This document shows positions 46,540 through 61,330 of a stretch of DNA of 64,000 bases, one piece after another. Position numbers and translations under genes: made by a program. The DNA is from Hypomyces perniciosus (Eukaryota > Ascomycota > Sordariomycetes > Hypocreales > Hypocreaceae): the NCBI GenBank assembly GCA_008477525.1, contig SPDT01000005.1, positions 3,720,001 through 3,784,000 on the forward strand, written 5' to 3'. Each line of letters starts with the position of its first letter. Position 1 is the stretch's first letter. The notes under the pieces were generated by a model. The model had not been told where the DNA came from, did not search any database, and was given only the letters and a program-made list of their open reading frames with translations.

Positions 46540-49110
46540 TGCGATTTATATAAATAGTTTATATATTACCTATAAAAATCTCTTTATAGCTTTTTATACT
46601 CTATAACTTAAACTATAGTAATAATACTACTATAGTAATATTATTATCGCGATTATAATAATAGATATCCCTATTAACCCTTTATTAATTTAATTTAAAA
46701 AGATAACTAGCTTACTTTTATTAAATACTTTAATTTTAATAGTAAAAATTATAGCTAGCTATAGTTGCCTTTAAAGCTGCTAGATTTACCTAAACCTAAC
46801 TGTAAAATCCTATTTCCGCTATTATCTCCTCTATTTAATTCTTTAATAATTTAATCTCTTTCCTATAGGATTTCTTCTTTAATAATAGCGCAGCTATTAT
46901 TATTAAAAATAGCTTTTCGCCTTATAAAGTATATAGAATTATAATTAAGATATACTATAACCTTTATTGTAATTGTTTTAAAAAGCCAACTTTGATAAGC
47001 ACTAGTATATAAAAACTATTAATTTAAAAGATTAACTGCCCTTTTAAATTAATAATAATAGTAATAAAAAGATTTAACTAAAAGTAGTTTTATTATATTA
47101 ATTGCTATTTATATAATTACCCTTTATTTTTTAACCTATTTACCTATATTATATATTATTAGTAAACTTAAAACTAGCTTATATTTAAGTATAACCTCTT
47201 TAAGTATAAAGCACTTCCTGCCTATAAAATAACTAATATTATTAAAGATTTAAGTCCTATTAATCGCGTATTCTTTTATTAAAAAGATATTTATAATAAC
47301 TATTAAAAAATCTGCAAAAAAGGTTTTAAAGGCCTTACAGTAACCTAAGCTTAAATTAAATACTTTTAAAATAATTATCTTTATTATTGTATTAAATTTA
47401 GTTTTAATAATAAAATTAAAGGCGTTTTTATGATATATTTATAGTACAAGATAATATAAAAGCGGTTCTTTAAAATACTAAGACTTAAGAATATATATAA
47501 AAAACTAATAAATTTAATATATATTTATTTTAAGTAACTAGAATTATTAATTAAAAGTTTATCGCTAATTTTACTTTTAGCTTTATTAATATAAAAAAGG
47601 ATGATAGCTTTTACTAGCTTTATAAACAGCTAAATTCGTTTTATACTATAATTAGTACTTTAGCTTTAATTATTATAATTATAAATAAAGAGTAGGCCTT
47701 TAAAATTGCATATAGGTGTATTTTTCTAGATATATAATAGTAGCTTTATATATACTATATTAATATTAATATTAAGGCTATAATTAAACTATAGTAAAAA
47801 AAGCTAGAGAAAAATAGTATTAATATAGATAATAATAATAATAATAATAATAATACTGTTAATAATAATCTGAATGCCTAAACTGTAATATAAAATAATA
47901 TTAAGTAAAGTATTTTAAGATTTACATTAATTAAATGCAAGTATAGCTTTAATAATATATATAAAGTATAAAAGTATATAATTTATATTAATAAAGAAGT
48001 TAATTTTAAGTTAATTTAAGCTATAATAAGGTTAATATATAATCCTGTATAGGGAGATATTTTATACTATATCTTTTATAAATATATACCTTTTTGACTT
48101 TAATAGGTTTATTACTATATTAAACAGTACTATAATTTTAACTAATAGGTTAATAGTTAAGTTAAAATAGCCTATAAAGATATAAAGACTTATTTAGTTT
48201 TAGGTATTAATAACCTTTTATATCTTTATATAGTACTGCTATAAATAATTTAAAAGCAAAAGTAAAACTATATCTAAAAAGCTGCCTTTATATAGATATA
48301 TTAATAAATTAATTTTATAACAGTAATAGTAGTTTAGCGATATTGCAATATATATTAATTATATAGCTATTAACCTCTTTACTTAGTAATATTAAATTAC
48401 TATTACTGCCTTGCCTATATAAAGAAAGCTAGAGTTACTTTAACTTTATTATAGTACTTTTATGCAATAATATACTTTACTGTATAGTTCTTTTATTTTT
48501 TAAAGGCTTAAAGCTAGTAAACCTTTAAGTAAATATAATATATATCCGCGATAGTGGCTTATAAACCCTTTAATAAATCTGCTACTGTTTTATATAAAGA
48601 ATCCTTTTAACAGTTATATACACTAAGATTTAAATAAACCGCTTTTTATATTTAAGACTTTAATATTATTTAAAGTCTCTATAAAAGACCCCGATTATTA
48701 AATAATAAGAAACTGCCTGTATTAGTTATACTTTAAACTGTTAATAACAGTAATAATAGCAGTAGGGATAGTATTAGTTTTATATAATAGATTTAATAGA
48801 CTTAACAAATATAACAGACTTAATAACTTTAACAGTTACAGTAATTATAAAGAGGGTGAGGGTAACTTAAAGGGTAACCTAAAGGGCGACCGCCTATATG
48901 CCGACTAGACCCTAAGATCCAGTAAGCCCTCTTACAATTCGAGATAGATAGCTTTATTAGCTTACAGCAGACACTATAAAGCTCTAGATTATTATCTTAG
49001 CGTTCTAGGGGCTGCAGAGGCTCGCGGGTCGCCAAAACATTGCAACGATAAAGCCGTATCTCAGCTACAGCTTTAGCTAGAATTAAAGAGGGGATTAATA
49101 AAATTATACC
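46540..49110 (+). pseudogene. RIP-degraded coding remnant of unknown family
   Basis: Plus-strand frames read protein-like between RIP-type stops, especially the less mutated end (48880-49100): DSFISLQQTL, SRGCRGSRVAKTLQR and ISATALARIKEGI, a charged helical C-terminus. Inner parts include an AAT microsatellite (47826-47853). I could not place it in a transposon class. The GC-normal patch 48870-49110 suggests RIP tapered off at the end of the repeated unit. Confidence 0.35.
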
Positions 49111-49114
49111 AGCT

Positions 49115-49340
49115 TGTAATAATCCGGGTTGATTCTCAAGGGATAAACCAAGGTTTGTGGGTTTATGTTAATAGAGAGGTTAAGGATAAATACTAAGCAG
49201 GGTAATATAGTTACAATTCTATAGAATAGGCGGTTTTAGTAAATGCAATTATTAACGACTATTTAAGTAACTATATTAAATAAGTAATAAGCTAGTTATA
49301 TATATATAAAAGAGATTTATATATAATTATTGATATTCTA
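49115..49340 (-). repeat. Partial G1-type LTR, reverse orientation
   Basis: On the minus strand 49260-49115 matches the last 150 bases of the G1 LTR (ggtttatcccttgagaatcaacc region) up to its 3' terminus at 49115, with moderate RIP. Similarity weakens beyond about 49340. A remnant of a related chromovirus. Confidence 0.7.
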
Positions 49341-49705
49341 GTAAATATTACTGCAATTACTGTAATAGTGCAGTAATTAAATAAATAATTATATATTTTA
49401 ATATAATAAACGTTTAAATAATTACTTTTAGTATAGTAATTACTTTCTATTAATTAGTTAGTATAATTAATATTCTCTTATATCCCTTTAATGTAATCTT
49501 TAATATAGTCGGGTTATAATATAATATCCCCTTTCTATTAATCTTATCCCTAAAACCTATTAAATCCCTTCCCTTTTCTTATATATAATATCTATTTTTT
49601 TTAACTGTTTATTATATTTAACAGTCTATAGTCTATTTATATTAAATTAACTTTCTATTATTATAAATGTATAGACTTAATTAATATTAACAGTTTTAAT
49701 ATTAT
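49341..49705. other. RIP'd DNA upstream of a G2 LTR
   Basis: Pyrimidine-rich on the plus strand around 49430-49590. No motif found. It may be the remaining body of the reversed chromovirus remnant. Confidence 0.35.
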
Positions 49706-49740
49706 TATTATGGCACTAAACCTGCCCTTTAATAACTTAT
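49706..49740 (+). repeat. G2 LTR, left piece
   Basis: Starts TATTATGGCACTAAACC (ancestral TGTTACGGCAC) and is cut at ttat by the G3 element; it resumes at 61867. The two pieces together make 162 bp, like the other G2 LTRs. Confidence 0.75.
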
Positions 49741-50145
49741 TTTGTTAGGGGTAACTGATATACCCAACGCACTAGCATTTTTCTTTTAGTTTACTTAAGA
49801 AAGGTTGGCTGCTTATTTAAGTAGCTACTAGATTAGGAAAGTATAAGAGTATAAAGATATATAGATAGACCTAGTTTAATAAACAATAACCTTTTTCCCC
49901 CTTTAATATATAACTTTACCTGTAAGAATATAGTCGCTAAGGTATATAAAGGTAACTGTTAATTGCTTTTAGCTGCTGGCATTATAATTAAATGATCCGC
50001 AGTATCTTTTTAGCCCCTATATTACTTAATTGCCACTTTATGGTTTTATTAGGAGCGTAGTTCCCGCGCTTAATACTAGTTATTATATATAGGTGTATAT
50101 ATGTATTGTATATATATTTTAAAGTATTAATTCCCCTTTAATAAA
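49741..50145 (+). repeat. G3 5' LTR (405 bp)
   Basis: Starts TTTGTTAGGGGTAAC and ends TTTAATAAA, RIP derivatives of TTTGTCGGGGGTAAC and CTCGACAAA. Aligns full length with 61458-61862 and 1000-1406. Confidence 0.85.
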
Positions 50146-50199
50146 ACTGGTAACTGAGATAGGGGGAAATCTCGGGGATTATATCTTAAAAAGTAATTA

Positions 50200-53100
50200 C
50201 TAAAGGCACTTCTATACTGCCACTAAAACCTACCCTCACTTAACTACTAATAGAATTATAGGCTGGCTTTACCTAGTCTCTATATAAATATAAGACAATT
50301 AGCTAAGGGAAATAGCCTAAAACCCCTTCTATAACTATTTAATATAGATTAGTATAATATTTAACTTTAAAAATGCAGGTTATCTGGTTATAATGTCTAA
50401 AAAGATATTAAGATTAGTTAATTTAGGCGTAATGCGCTAAAATATAATAAAAGAGTGGAACCTTAAGAAACTATTAATTAATAATACCTGTTAATTAAAA
50501 GCTAAGATTTTAAGGAAAATTACTAAAAGACTAATTACTATAGTAAAAGCAAATATATAAGTAAAATAGTTAATACTATATAACCTAAGCCCCTTTAAAC
50601 TATTAATATATTATTATAACCTTTATTTTATTTATTAGCAGGTAGGTTAATAAGTGGAATGGCTATAGGGGGCCGATAAAGGATATATTAATTATTTTAT
50701 CTCCTAGTATAAAGACTTTATTTTAATTTTACTAATATTCTTAGCCAGGTTTTTCTTAACTTTTAATAAAAGTATTATTTTTACTGCTTTTATAATCTTT
50801 AGTATATAGGCTGTCTTTACTTATATTAAAGATATTTAAAGAAAATATAAAAAGGATAATTATTTAATATCTTATAATTAATATTAATGCAGGAAACTAT
50901 CTTTAAAAGACTAGCTAATTTCTTTATTTTAGCTAAAGAAATATAACCCTTTTTCTTTGCGAAAAAACTCTTTATATTAATAGAATATATCACTATAGCT
51001 CTTTTATTAAAGGAATATATCCCTTTTTTAACTAAAAGAGGAATACTCCTTTAAGGGCTAGTTATCCGAGTCAGACAACTCCGATCTATAAGAGAAAGGG
51101 CATTTTTTTATTAAAGATCTATTTAATTAAGACTCTAATAATTTATTTTAACTTAAAGTAAAAGAGTTTAAATTAAATTAATAACCTCCTTTTACTAGGA
51201 TATTAAATGCAACTTTATCCTTAACCCTTTAACCTAAAGAATTATTTAATGATATATTTAACCTAATATTAATAATATATATATTTATTATAATAGAATT
51301 TAAGGAAGGATTAAGCTTTTTAGCAGAAAAGGGGAAGTTACTATTTTAAAAGTTCCTTTTCTTTATTTAAGCCTTTAAGAATATCTAGGGCATAAAGCTA
51401 CCAATAAGGATTAACTTTATAAATAAATTTAATAGTAAGAATATATTTTAGTTCCTAAAAAACTATAAGTAAGAGATAAAAGATTAGGGAATCTTAACTA
51501 GGGATTAAAGGAGGTACCTAGAACTATTTATAAAAGTAAAGGAATAAAAGATAGTTTAGATTTTTATTAAGAAAAGTATTAGCTAAAATAAAATAAAGAA
51601 AAAACTTTTATAATACTATAAATAATAAAATAAAGATTAATTAGAATTACATATAGTATAACTCTAAAACCTTTATCGCTATAAACCTATAGGAATATAG
51701 TTTATAATAGATTAGTTACTTAAATATCAATATCTTTATTAAAAGTTTAATAAAAGAAATTAAAGGATAGCGATACTATATTCCTATAATATCGCGAAAG
51801 TAATACTATTAAAGCTGCTCCAGCTAATAATAGCTTTTAAAAGGATTAAAGAGATTAATAATTTTAAAGATTTAATATATACTGAGGTTTAGATGCTTTT
51901 CTATAATAAAATACTAGTAAAGTTTAATATTTAAAGAGTTTATTTTTAAGAGTTTAATAAAGGATTATTTAAGATTAGGGATTTATTAGATTTATTTAAA
52001 TTAGAGTTAAGCTTAAGGATAAAAAAGCGAAAAGAAGAATAGCTTAAACCTGCAGAATTAACTATAACTTTACAGCTTAAAGATTAAATAAATGCTTTAT
52101 TTGAAAAATTTAATAAACTAGCAATTTAACTCCTTTAATAGAAAGAAAAGGCAATTAACTTAAAAGAAAGAGAATATTATTATATTCCTATTAATAGCAA
52201 TAAATTTAAATAACCACTTTTTACTTTAATAATTGCTATTAATACTATTAATATAATAGACCTTTTATATAATAATATATTAAATACCTTTTTTATTAAT
52301 TATTTAAAGGCAGTTATTAATATTAAATACTATTAATATTATAAAAATAAAGATTATTTTCTTTAAAACTATATTAAATTAGCCTATAATAAAGGCTATA
52401 GGTTTATAATATATAACTTAATAGTAAAAATAGCTTAAGTAGGCCTGCAGAAAACCTTAGTCCTGCCTTGATTTATTATATTAATTATAACTATTAAAAC
52501 TTATATATAAAAAATGCTAGCGCTTTAAGTAAAATTATTTAAAGTTTAAAATAAGGTTTCCTTAAGCCTATTACTTATAAAAAAGATAAAACCTAGTTTC
52601 TTTAATTAAGAACTGACTACTTATAAGGCTAAATTCTTTAATATTATCTATAATAAAGTAATATATAAGGAGATATTTAAAATCTAGGCACTATAAAGGT
52701 TAGATATAATTCTTGTGAAAGGATTAATAATAAATATTATATATTTTATAGGCAAAGATTAAATAATTACTGATAAAAGGGATAATATATAAGCAGAAAG
52801 GGTTAAGAATTTTTCTATAAACCTAGTTAAAACAGCCTTTTTAAAGAAACCTTTAAATAAATATAACTAAGCTAGCTTAACTAAGGAATTATTTAATTAA
52901 ACTCTCTTTACTAACCCTATAACTAGGAAAGGATAAAAGTATATTTAAATAATTAATGAGGCAGATAAATAAAGTAAAGAAGAGCTATTATTGCTTTAAT
53001 TAAAGCAGCTAATTGAGAAAAAGTAACCGGATTTAAACCCTATACCTATAACCTTAAAGGCTATACTGTTTAGACTATAATGCAATAAAGAAAGTGGAAT

Positions 53101-56100
53101 TAAAGGCGCTAAAAATAGAGAGGAATTATTAAAAGTAAAGTAAGTTAAAATAATAATCCAAGCAGTAATTCTAGATAATGCGATTAAACTTAAGACTAGT
53201 ACTTTTTTAAATGCTATTTTAAAGCTCGCAAATGCTTTAAAAGCAGATTTAATTGCAAAATTATAAAGGATTACCGAAATATAGTTTTATAGGAAAACTA
53301 ATTTAACTGTCTTTAAATATACCTTATATTAAGTAATATCTATCTTTCTATATAAATACCCTTTAAAGGAAAAAACTATTAAAAAGACTAAATGCAATAG
53401 CTGTATATATAGAATTAACTATATAAATCATTTAATTACTGTAGGACTAACCTTTTAAAGCTATACCCTCGCAACCCCTACTAGTAAAGGGATTACTAAA
53501 TAATAAATTATTGAATTTTAAAGACCTAAACCTATTACTACTTTTAAAAATATACTTTTCTAAGTTAAAGTAATTAAATATAGCTATTAATTATAAGGCA
53601 AATTAATTATAGAAATCTATAACCTGGATTTATATAGTTTAAATAGGAAAAATCCTCTGCTACTTATAAAACCTATTATAAATATAGGTATATTTAAAAA
53701 AGCCTAATAGTATATTTATTAAAGTATTTATAGACTTAAGGTTAAAGGGAAATATTATCTCCTATTAGTTAACTGTAAAATATAATATAATAATATACTC
53801 TTATAAAGCAGTTAGTACTGTATTTAATAATAGGTAAATAAATATATATAGCGAAACTATTATTTGGGTATATATAGGCAACGCTTAAATAGCAGTTAGA
53901 TTTTATATTATATTTAATAATATCTTAATACCCTTTATCCTCAGGATACTATTCATTAAGCTGCGCAGTTAATATTTAATTATACGCTAAAGAATAGGGA
54001 TTTATATGTAAAATATAGAATAAGGAATATTTAATTTATTACCCTAGCTGCTAAAGCTATTTATTAAAAATATAAAACGGAAGCGTTATATAACCTAAAC
54101 CTAAAATAAATATTAACTTTATATCTGAGTATAAAGTTAATAAAGCGGAAAAAGGCTTAGAAAACCTTTACCTTACGTTTAGGGAGGAGGTTTTATATAG
54201 ACTATTAAAGTAAGCTGGGGAGGATTTAATTTGGCTGCTACTGGCTAATAAGTTAAAAGATTAAATAAAAATAATAAAGAAAGCAGTAAAGGAATTTAAA
54301 AGAGTGGAGGAATAAAGAAAAAAGTCTTAAAAGAAAACGCAAAAGCGTAAATGGATTAAAACTAATACTATATATAAAAAGAAAGGCATAAAAATCTATT
54401 TAATAAATAATACTTTATTTAATAGTTTTATTCCTATTAAAAGTCTTTATTAAAAATAGAAAAAGTAAAATAAAGTTAAAGATAATTTAAACTTTAATAC
54501 TTTATTCGCTAAATATATTACCTTAAAGTTTTTATTAATTAAAGTTAAGTTAAAACTTATACTAGACCGCTTAGCAGTAATCTTAAAGACAGTAAAAGGG
54601 AAACTAATAATATAAAAAACCGCAATCTTAATATAAATTTTAAAAAATAGGGAAATAATACTTTCCTAGGATTTTATAAAATATAGAAAGCTAAACCCTA
54701 AAATTGCCTTACTATAGACTATTTATATAGTAAAGTATAATGTTTAGCAGAGTAGCAGTGTTTTAATCCTTAAAGGTATAGAGAAGAAAGTAGTTAATTT
54801 ATTATAAGTATATATTAAAAAAAGTTTTTTAAAGGAAGGCGATAGGCTATATGGAAACCTGTTTTTTTAGTATAGAAAAAAGATAGTGGCCTTTGCTTTA
54901 TTAACTTTGTTATATAGATAAATAAAGTAACTATTAAAGATACCTTTATTCCTTTAAGCGCAGACTAATTTAATAAGGACTTTACAGGTTATATAATATT
55001 ATTATTACTAGACTTTTTCTTAGGCTATAATTAAATCCCTTTTAATAAGAAAAGCTAAAATATAACTATATTTGCAAGCTTTATTAGCCTTTTAAAATAC
55101 TGTATTTTTCCAATAGGCGCTATAAACGTAATAGCGCAATTTCAGTATATTATTCTTTAAATACTATTTAATTTTATACCTATAATTTATTAATTATTTT
55201 TAAATGATATTATAGTATAAGGTTTAAAGTTTATATATAATAGTAAAGAAGTAATACCTAAGGTTTAATGCTATATTTTAAAGTATTTATAAAACTTAAA
55301 TAAAACCCTAGTAAATATTAAACTATTAAGATATATAATTTTAGCAGTAAAATTAATCTTTTATTAAAAATCCGCTAAGTTAATAAAGTACCTGTATAAA
55401 ATAAAAAAGTATTAACTAGCTATAGGTAAAATTATTAAAATTAAAGAATAAAAGAACTATAAAACTATTAATAAAGTTTAATCTTTCTGTAATTTAGTTG
55501 GCTACTATAGATACTAGATTGAATATTTCGCGTAAATTATTAAGCCTTTAATAACCCTATTAAAGAAAAACGCCCTTTAAAAGTAAATTAAAGAATTATA
55601 GTAAACTATAAATAAACTTAAAAAGCTTATTACTTCCGCCTTAATACTAGTAATATTAAATATAAATAAAAAATATAAAGAGGTAATCCTTATAGTTAAT
55701 ACCAGTATAGTAGGCTAAAGGGCTATTTTAATACAGATTATAAAAGGGAAAAGATAACTAATTTAATATAAAAGTAAATATTAGCTTTTATTAGAAATAA
55801 AGTATAATACTATAAAAAAAATATAAAGCCTTACTTTAAGCCTTTAAAAGGCTATATACTTATATTTATAGCCTTCTATTTATACTAGAAATAAACGCTA
55901 AAGTAATTATTAATTAAATAAATAGTAGAATTAATAATATCCCTAACAAGTATATAATTTAATAGATTAATTATATCCTTCTTTTTAACTTTACTATTAA
56001 ATATATCCCTAGGAAAGAAAATATTATAGCAGATACTTTATTTTATAAACTAGTAACTGCTATAGATAAAGCTAAAGCTGAAAAAAAAGGGGATTTAAAA

Positions 56101-57800
56101 GATTTTATAGATATACACTTAAATATAATTTCGTTTATACTACTAAGGGAAAAGTATAGTAAAAAGTTTCAATAAATCGCGCAGTACCTTTATATAATAT
56201 AAAGACTATTTAATCTTTTAGCTATAGACTTTTAGCAATTTAGGAATAAAGTAAAAAGGTTTATTATAAAAAATAGGAAATTATAGGCAAAACTAATAAA
56301 ACACTGCTACTAACCTATATTTATCTTTAATAGCCTAACCTTAAAGAAAAAAGCTATTTAACAGTATTACACTAAAATAAGCTATAAAGCCTAAAAGGTA
56401 ATTTTCCAGTTTTTAAAAGAAAAATACTAGTGGCTATAGATATAAAACAATATATGCAAGGCAGTTATATTATGCCCCTAGTATTAAAGCTTTAATCTAT
56501 ACTGCCTTAAAGAGCCAGCTATTATAACAGAACTAACCAGGCCTATAAAGAAGGTCTATTTTAATACTTAATATATCCTAAATAACTATAAATATATCTA
56601 CCTATTTAAAGGAAAATATAATTTTTATAAATAAATAAAAATAGAATTTATACCTATTTTATTATTAATAGTAATAATAAAGTTTATACTTAAATAAATA
56701 TATTAATTTAGTATAATGATTTAAGCTATTATAAATAAAGGACTAGAAATAAAAAAATACTCTTAAAGGTATTAATTAATCTAAAAGTTAAGATTATTTA
56801 GATATTAATATATAACCTTAAAGTTAATATTATAGTAAAGGTTAGCTATTAAAGCTTAATATTAATACTAGTAAAAATAGCTAGGCTTAATAAAAAGTAG
56901 TTTTAGAATTTAGATAAAGTAATTATAACTAATAGATATACAGTAAAAAGCTTAATACAGTACTTTGTATTTTACTTATTATTTAACAGGGAACCGATTT
57001 TTCCCTTAAAGGTAAAACTACTTACCTAGCAGCTAATTAACTAAAATAAAGTCTATATAATAGAAGATTAATTAATAGTGTATATCCGTATATTTAAAAG
57101 AAAAGAGGGAGATATTAAAATAGCCTAGGAAAAAGTAATTGCGTTTTATTAAATATTAATTAAAAGGATAAATGCTAATAATTAATATTTACTGCAGAAA
57201 GCGGCTAAACTACTCCTCTTTAATAACTTTATTTTACTTTATAATATAAAGCGCTAAAAGGACCTTTTAAAAGATATAAAATTAAAGATATATTAATTAA
57301 GCCCATTTAAAATTAAGTCTTAAGTAGATATAAATAAAAGTGTATAAATTAAAAACGTTAAATAGGGTCCTATTTAATAAAATTTATTTAGGTAAATATT
57401 TAAAGAAGTTAATAAAAGATAAATTTAGCTAATAAATAGCTAAAAATAATAAAGAGACTTTTATAGATTAAAACTTAAAGGTAAATAAAGATTTACTTAA
57501 AAATAAAGCAGTTAATAAAGCGATAATTAAAGTTATTAATAAGTAAAAACTCGAAAAGCTTTATAGTAACTCTTTAATTATTAAAGGAATATATAGTTAA
57601 TAAGATTAAATAGTCTAGTTAAGAACTAGGGCATATATTTATAAATTAAAGGGAAAAGAAATATTTTAACTAAAACGCAGTCCCTTATAATACTTTAAAG
57701 TAGCTATTCCTAAAATAAACTAGATAAGTTAAAATAACTACCTCTATATAAAGGATATATAGGGGAGGATAAACAGTAATATTCTTAAAAAACAGCTGCT
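50200..57800 (+). pseudogene. G3 gag-pol, RIP-destroyed
   Basis: The Gag/protease part (about 50.4-54.4 kb) is unreadable beyond scattered protein-like stretches. Reverse transcriptase is clear at 55080-55600: FPIGAINVIAQFQ (family LPMGATNSVAQFQ), the catalytic LFLNDIIV at 55194-55217 (first Asp to Asn), then VGYYRYWIEYF near 55498. RNase H and integrase follow to about 57.8 kb. The FxDD rather than YxDD box and the AQFQ motif place it in the gypsy-like group common in fungi. All frames carry RIP stops. Confidence 0.65.
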
Positions 57801-57819
57801 AAATGCTGTTTTTAAAGGG

Positions 57820-60300
57820 GAGGAGATAGCCGCCAATTAAAGTCTACTGCCCTGCCTATAAAAAATATAACCTAAGTATACTATAAAGAAAAAAACTGCA
57901 AGATTAAATAATTTATTAACTATATTTCCCTATTAACTGTTTATTTTTCAATAGTAAAAGCCAAAATAAATTTTTAAACCTACTAAATCGCTTAACTCTT
58001 TGCCTTTTTATTTCCTTTAAAATAAAGAAAATCCTTTATAAAATAAAAGGCTATTAAAAGATTAAAATAGTTAAAGACTACTAGCCTAATAAAAGTAAAT
58101 ATTTAATCTTTCCTAAAGAAAGTAATAGCTATACTGTAATTACTTTATTAAAACTAATAACTAAAAAGATATCGTTAAATATAAAAAAAGGCCCTAGACT
58201 AAAGGCAATTTAAACAGTCCCTTTATTAGAAACTTAAAATAAAGATATAGTTATAAAAAGGGAAAAAGATATATTCTTTAGCAGTTATAACAGTAATAAA
58301 CTAAATCTAAAAGTACCTTTAATAAAATTAAAGATTATACTAATTATAGAATAATATAAATAAGGCTTTAATATACTCTATCCACTTAAAAAGAGTATAA
58401 AAGAACTACCTATAAATATATAAAATCTCTGCTAGGATATAAATAAACTTAAAAAGCTTTCCTTTAATAGTGTATATAATATTTTAAAGATATAACTAAA
58501 AGCCTTTAAAAATATAGCGCTAAAAATATTCCTTAAAAGTATAACCTTTTATAAATAATAAAAGCAATAAAGATAATATAAATAAAAGAGAAAGTAAATT
58601 TTAAATAAATTGGCAAGTTTAATTAACCGATATTATTATTACTTATAATCTAAACGGCAAAATACTTTTAGATTTAAATAAAGTTAGAACGAGGATACCG
58701 ATTAAATAATACCTATTTACTAAAGCTTTATTTAAAGTAGATAGCTAAGCAGAGAAATAAAACTAGGTTTAACCTTTCCAGGATAAAGAAATCTCGCCAG
58801 AGGTTTTTATGCCTATAATAGGTATATTAATAACGTCAGCTATATTAAGCAATTAATAATAGGCTTTTTTAGCGGGATCCTCTATAATTAAATAATAGTT
58901 AAAGAAAGATTAAAAGGAAAAGAAGAGAAAGAGAGAAAGGAAAATAAAAAAAATAAACAAGTTATAAAGGCTACTTTAAAAGAATAGTAATTTACATATA
59001 ATAAAGAAACCACCTTATATACTAAACTATATACCTGCACCTATAAAAAAATAAAAATAATATTATATTTTACCTTTCTTTCTTTTCTTTATTTATTTAA
59101 ATATAATCCTATTTTACTATAATTAAAATATTGCCCTTACTTTAAATCCTACTTTAAAACTATTTAATTATACCTTTTTTCCTTCTTTACTATAATATCC
59201 TATTTAAAAAAAGACCTTTACCCTTTTACTTTATTTTTTAGCCTATAAAAAATAAACTAAAAACTTTACTCCTTTACTATATTAGCCAAATATCTTTAAG
59301 CTGCGCTAAAAACTTCTTTAAGCTAAATAAATAAAACCTTACTATTAATCCTATTATAAGTTAATATAGCTATTAATTATTATAAATTTACTTTTAATTT
59401 AATTAATATACTATTAACTATTTATAACTATTAGTTAAAATAATAATTACTTTAAGCTGTATTTACTATAAGAATCTTATATTAATATTTAACTTTAAAG
59501 TAAATAAATAGCACTTTTATATTAAAAATATCTATAACTTTTTATATAACTTTTTTTATAAAAGATAAATATTAAATTTTACTTTAAAGGCAATATTTTA
59601 TATAATAGTAAAAAGACTAGCGATTATTAAAGCAGCTTAAATTAAAATAATAGTACTTATAAACGCTTTTAAAGGTACCCTTGCCTTTAATTAAATAATA
59701 CTTTAAGCTTTTAGTATTCTTAATAAACTATAAAACTTTTAATACTTTACTAAAAGATAATAAATTTATATAAAGTTAATCTATTTCTTTAAATACTAGT
59801 ATATTTATATTTTTAATAAATATAAATACTTTTACTACTTTAACTTTTATAGATATAACTACAAACGCTAAGCGCAGTAGTTTCTTAATTTATAGGCCTA
59901 TACAGTTAAAAAAGCCGGATTTCCTTATTTATTTAGCTTTTATATAGTCTTATATATAGAATAACCTAAAGCTAATAAATATAGCTATTTAAGTTTATTT
60001 TAAATCCAGTAAATACTTTATAGACTTATTAGCGTTAAATTAAATTAACTAGCAGGACCTTTAAGCAGGATCCCTGTCTCTTTTAACTTTAGAAAGTATA
60101 AAATAATTAACTTAAAGGGATTTAAACTTCTACTTTAAAATTAATACTAATACCTATACTTTAAATACTTAACTAAAAGTTATATAAATACTATTTAAGT
60201 TTTATATTAATCTTTAGTAGTAAACAAACTTACTATTATAAATTTTAAAATAAATATTAAAAATATTTTACTTTTTTTAATTAAATATTATTTAATTAAG
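57820..60300 (+). other. Extra 3' region of G3, part 1
   Basis: After pol the plus strand still shows protein-like pieces, notably QDKEISPEVFMPIIGILITS at about 58778-58837 followed by a lysine/arginine-rich run (58910-58960). It could be an additional sense gene, or remains of another nested repeat. No named domain recognised. Confidence 0.35.
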
Positions 60301-61330
60301 TTAAATTAAGGCTAATAGGCTCCTTTCAAAATAACTTATAAGAGGAATATAATAAAGATTAATAATTAATGCTTAGCTGACCTAAAAGTATTAATAAATA
60401 ACCTTATAAAGGAGAACAGGTTAATCTATTATAATAATAGTCTTTCTTAACAATTAATTACCTTCCTACCCCTAAGCATTTAAAAAAGATTCTAATAATA
60501 GCAGCCAGTACTTAGAATATAACTTCCTATATTAATAATACCTATACTTTTAGCTATATAGCCAAGCTAGTTATAGTAAAAGAAAAGAAAAATATTCTCC
60601 TTTACTCTATAAATAGTATTAATAGCGAAAAAATAAAATAATACTATTAGCCTAGTAATATAAGCAGTATCTTTTATAAAAATAGTAATAGGATTAGCAA
60701 TTAAAAGTAAATTAATGCATTTTTTAGTAATGCTATAATTTATAGGACCCCCGCTAACTATACTAGCTATCGCTAATAATACTAAAACTTTAAATATAAA
60801 GTCAGTTTCCTTTAAAAAAAGTAATAGCTTTTTTAATATATTAAAAGACAATTAAAACTTAAAGGATAAAAGAGTTTTAAGAGTTATTACTAAATTTAAC
60901 TAGTAAGTAATTAAAGATAATAAAAAGGCTTTTTTAAAATTAGGTGAAAGAGGGTAAGCTATAATAGTAGCCTTTATAGCAGTAATAAGGAAAACTATAC
61001 TTTAATATTCCTAGGTTTAGTAAATTATAGCTTTAAATATATACTATAGCTTAACTTTACTTAGGCTAATAAATAAATTAGCTTAAAACAATATCTAAGA
61101 ATAAGTTTATATACTTATATAAATAATAAAATAACTAATATAAAATAAGCAGATAGCAGCTTAAAATACATAGCAATAAAGAGATTAATAAAAAGGGACT
61201 ATTTAATTATAATAATTCTAATACAAGGGGAATAATTTAATATAAATTAGATAAAAAGGAATTAATAACATAGATAGCAGTAGTTCTACTTTTAATTTTC
61301 TTTCCCTTTTTTTTTCTTTTAATAATACTC
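60300..61330 (-). pseudogene. Extra 3' region of G3, antisense frame with a 94-codon open core
   Basis: On the minus strand 60851-60567 is open for 94 codons in DNA where RIP has closed almost every other frame. It reads SFNILKKLLLFLKETDF, then IASIVSGGPINYSITKKC, then LLLIANPITIFIKDTAYI. The same frame looks protein-like before it (YPLSPNFKKAFLLSLITY) and after it (GIINIGSYILSTGCYY). It lies antisense between pol and the 3' LTR, like the antisense frames of copia A and B, but shows no evident similarity to them. Family and function unknown; chance survival in AT-rich DNA is possible. Confidence 0.35.
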
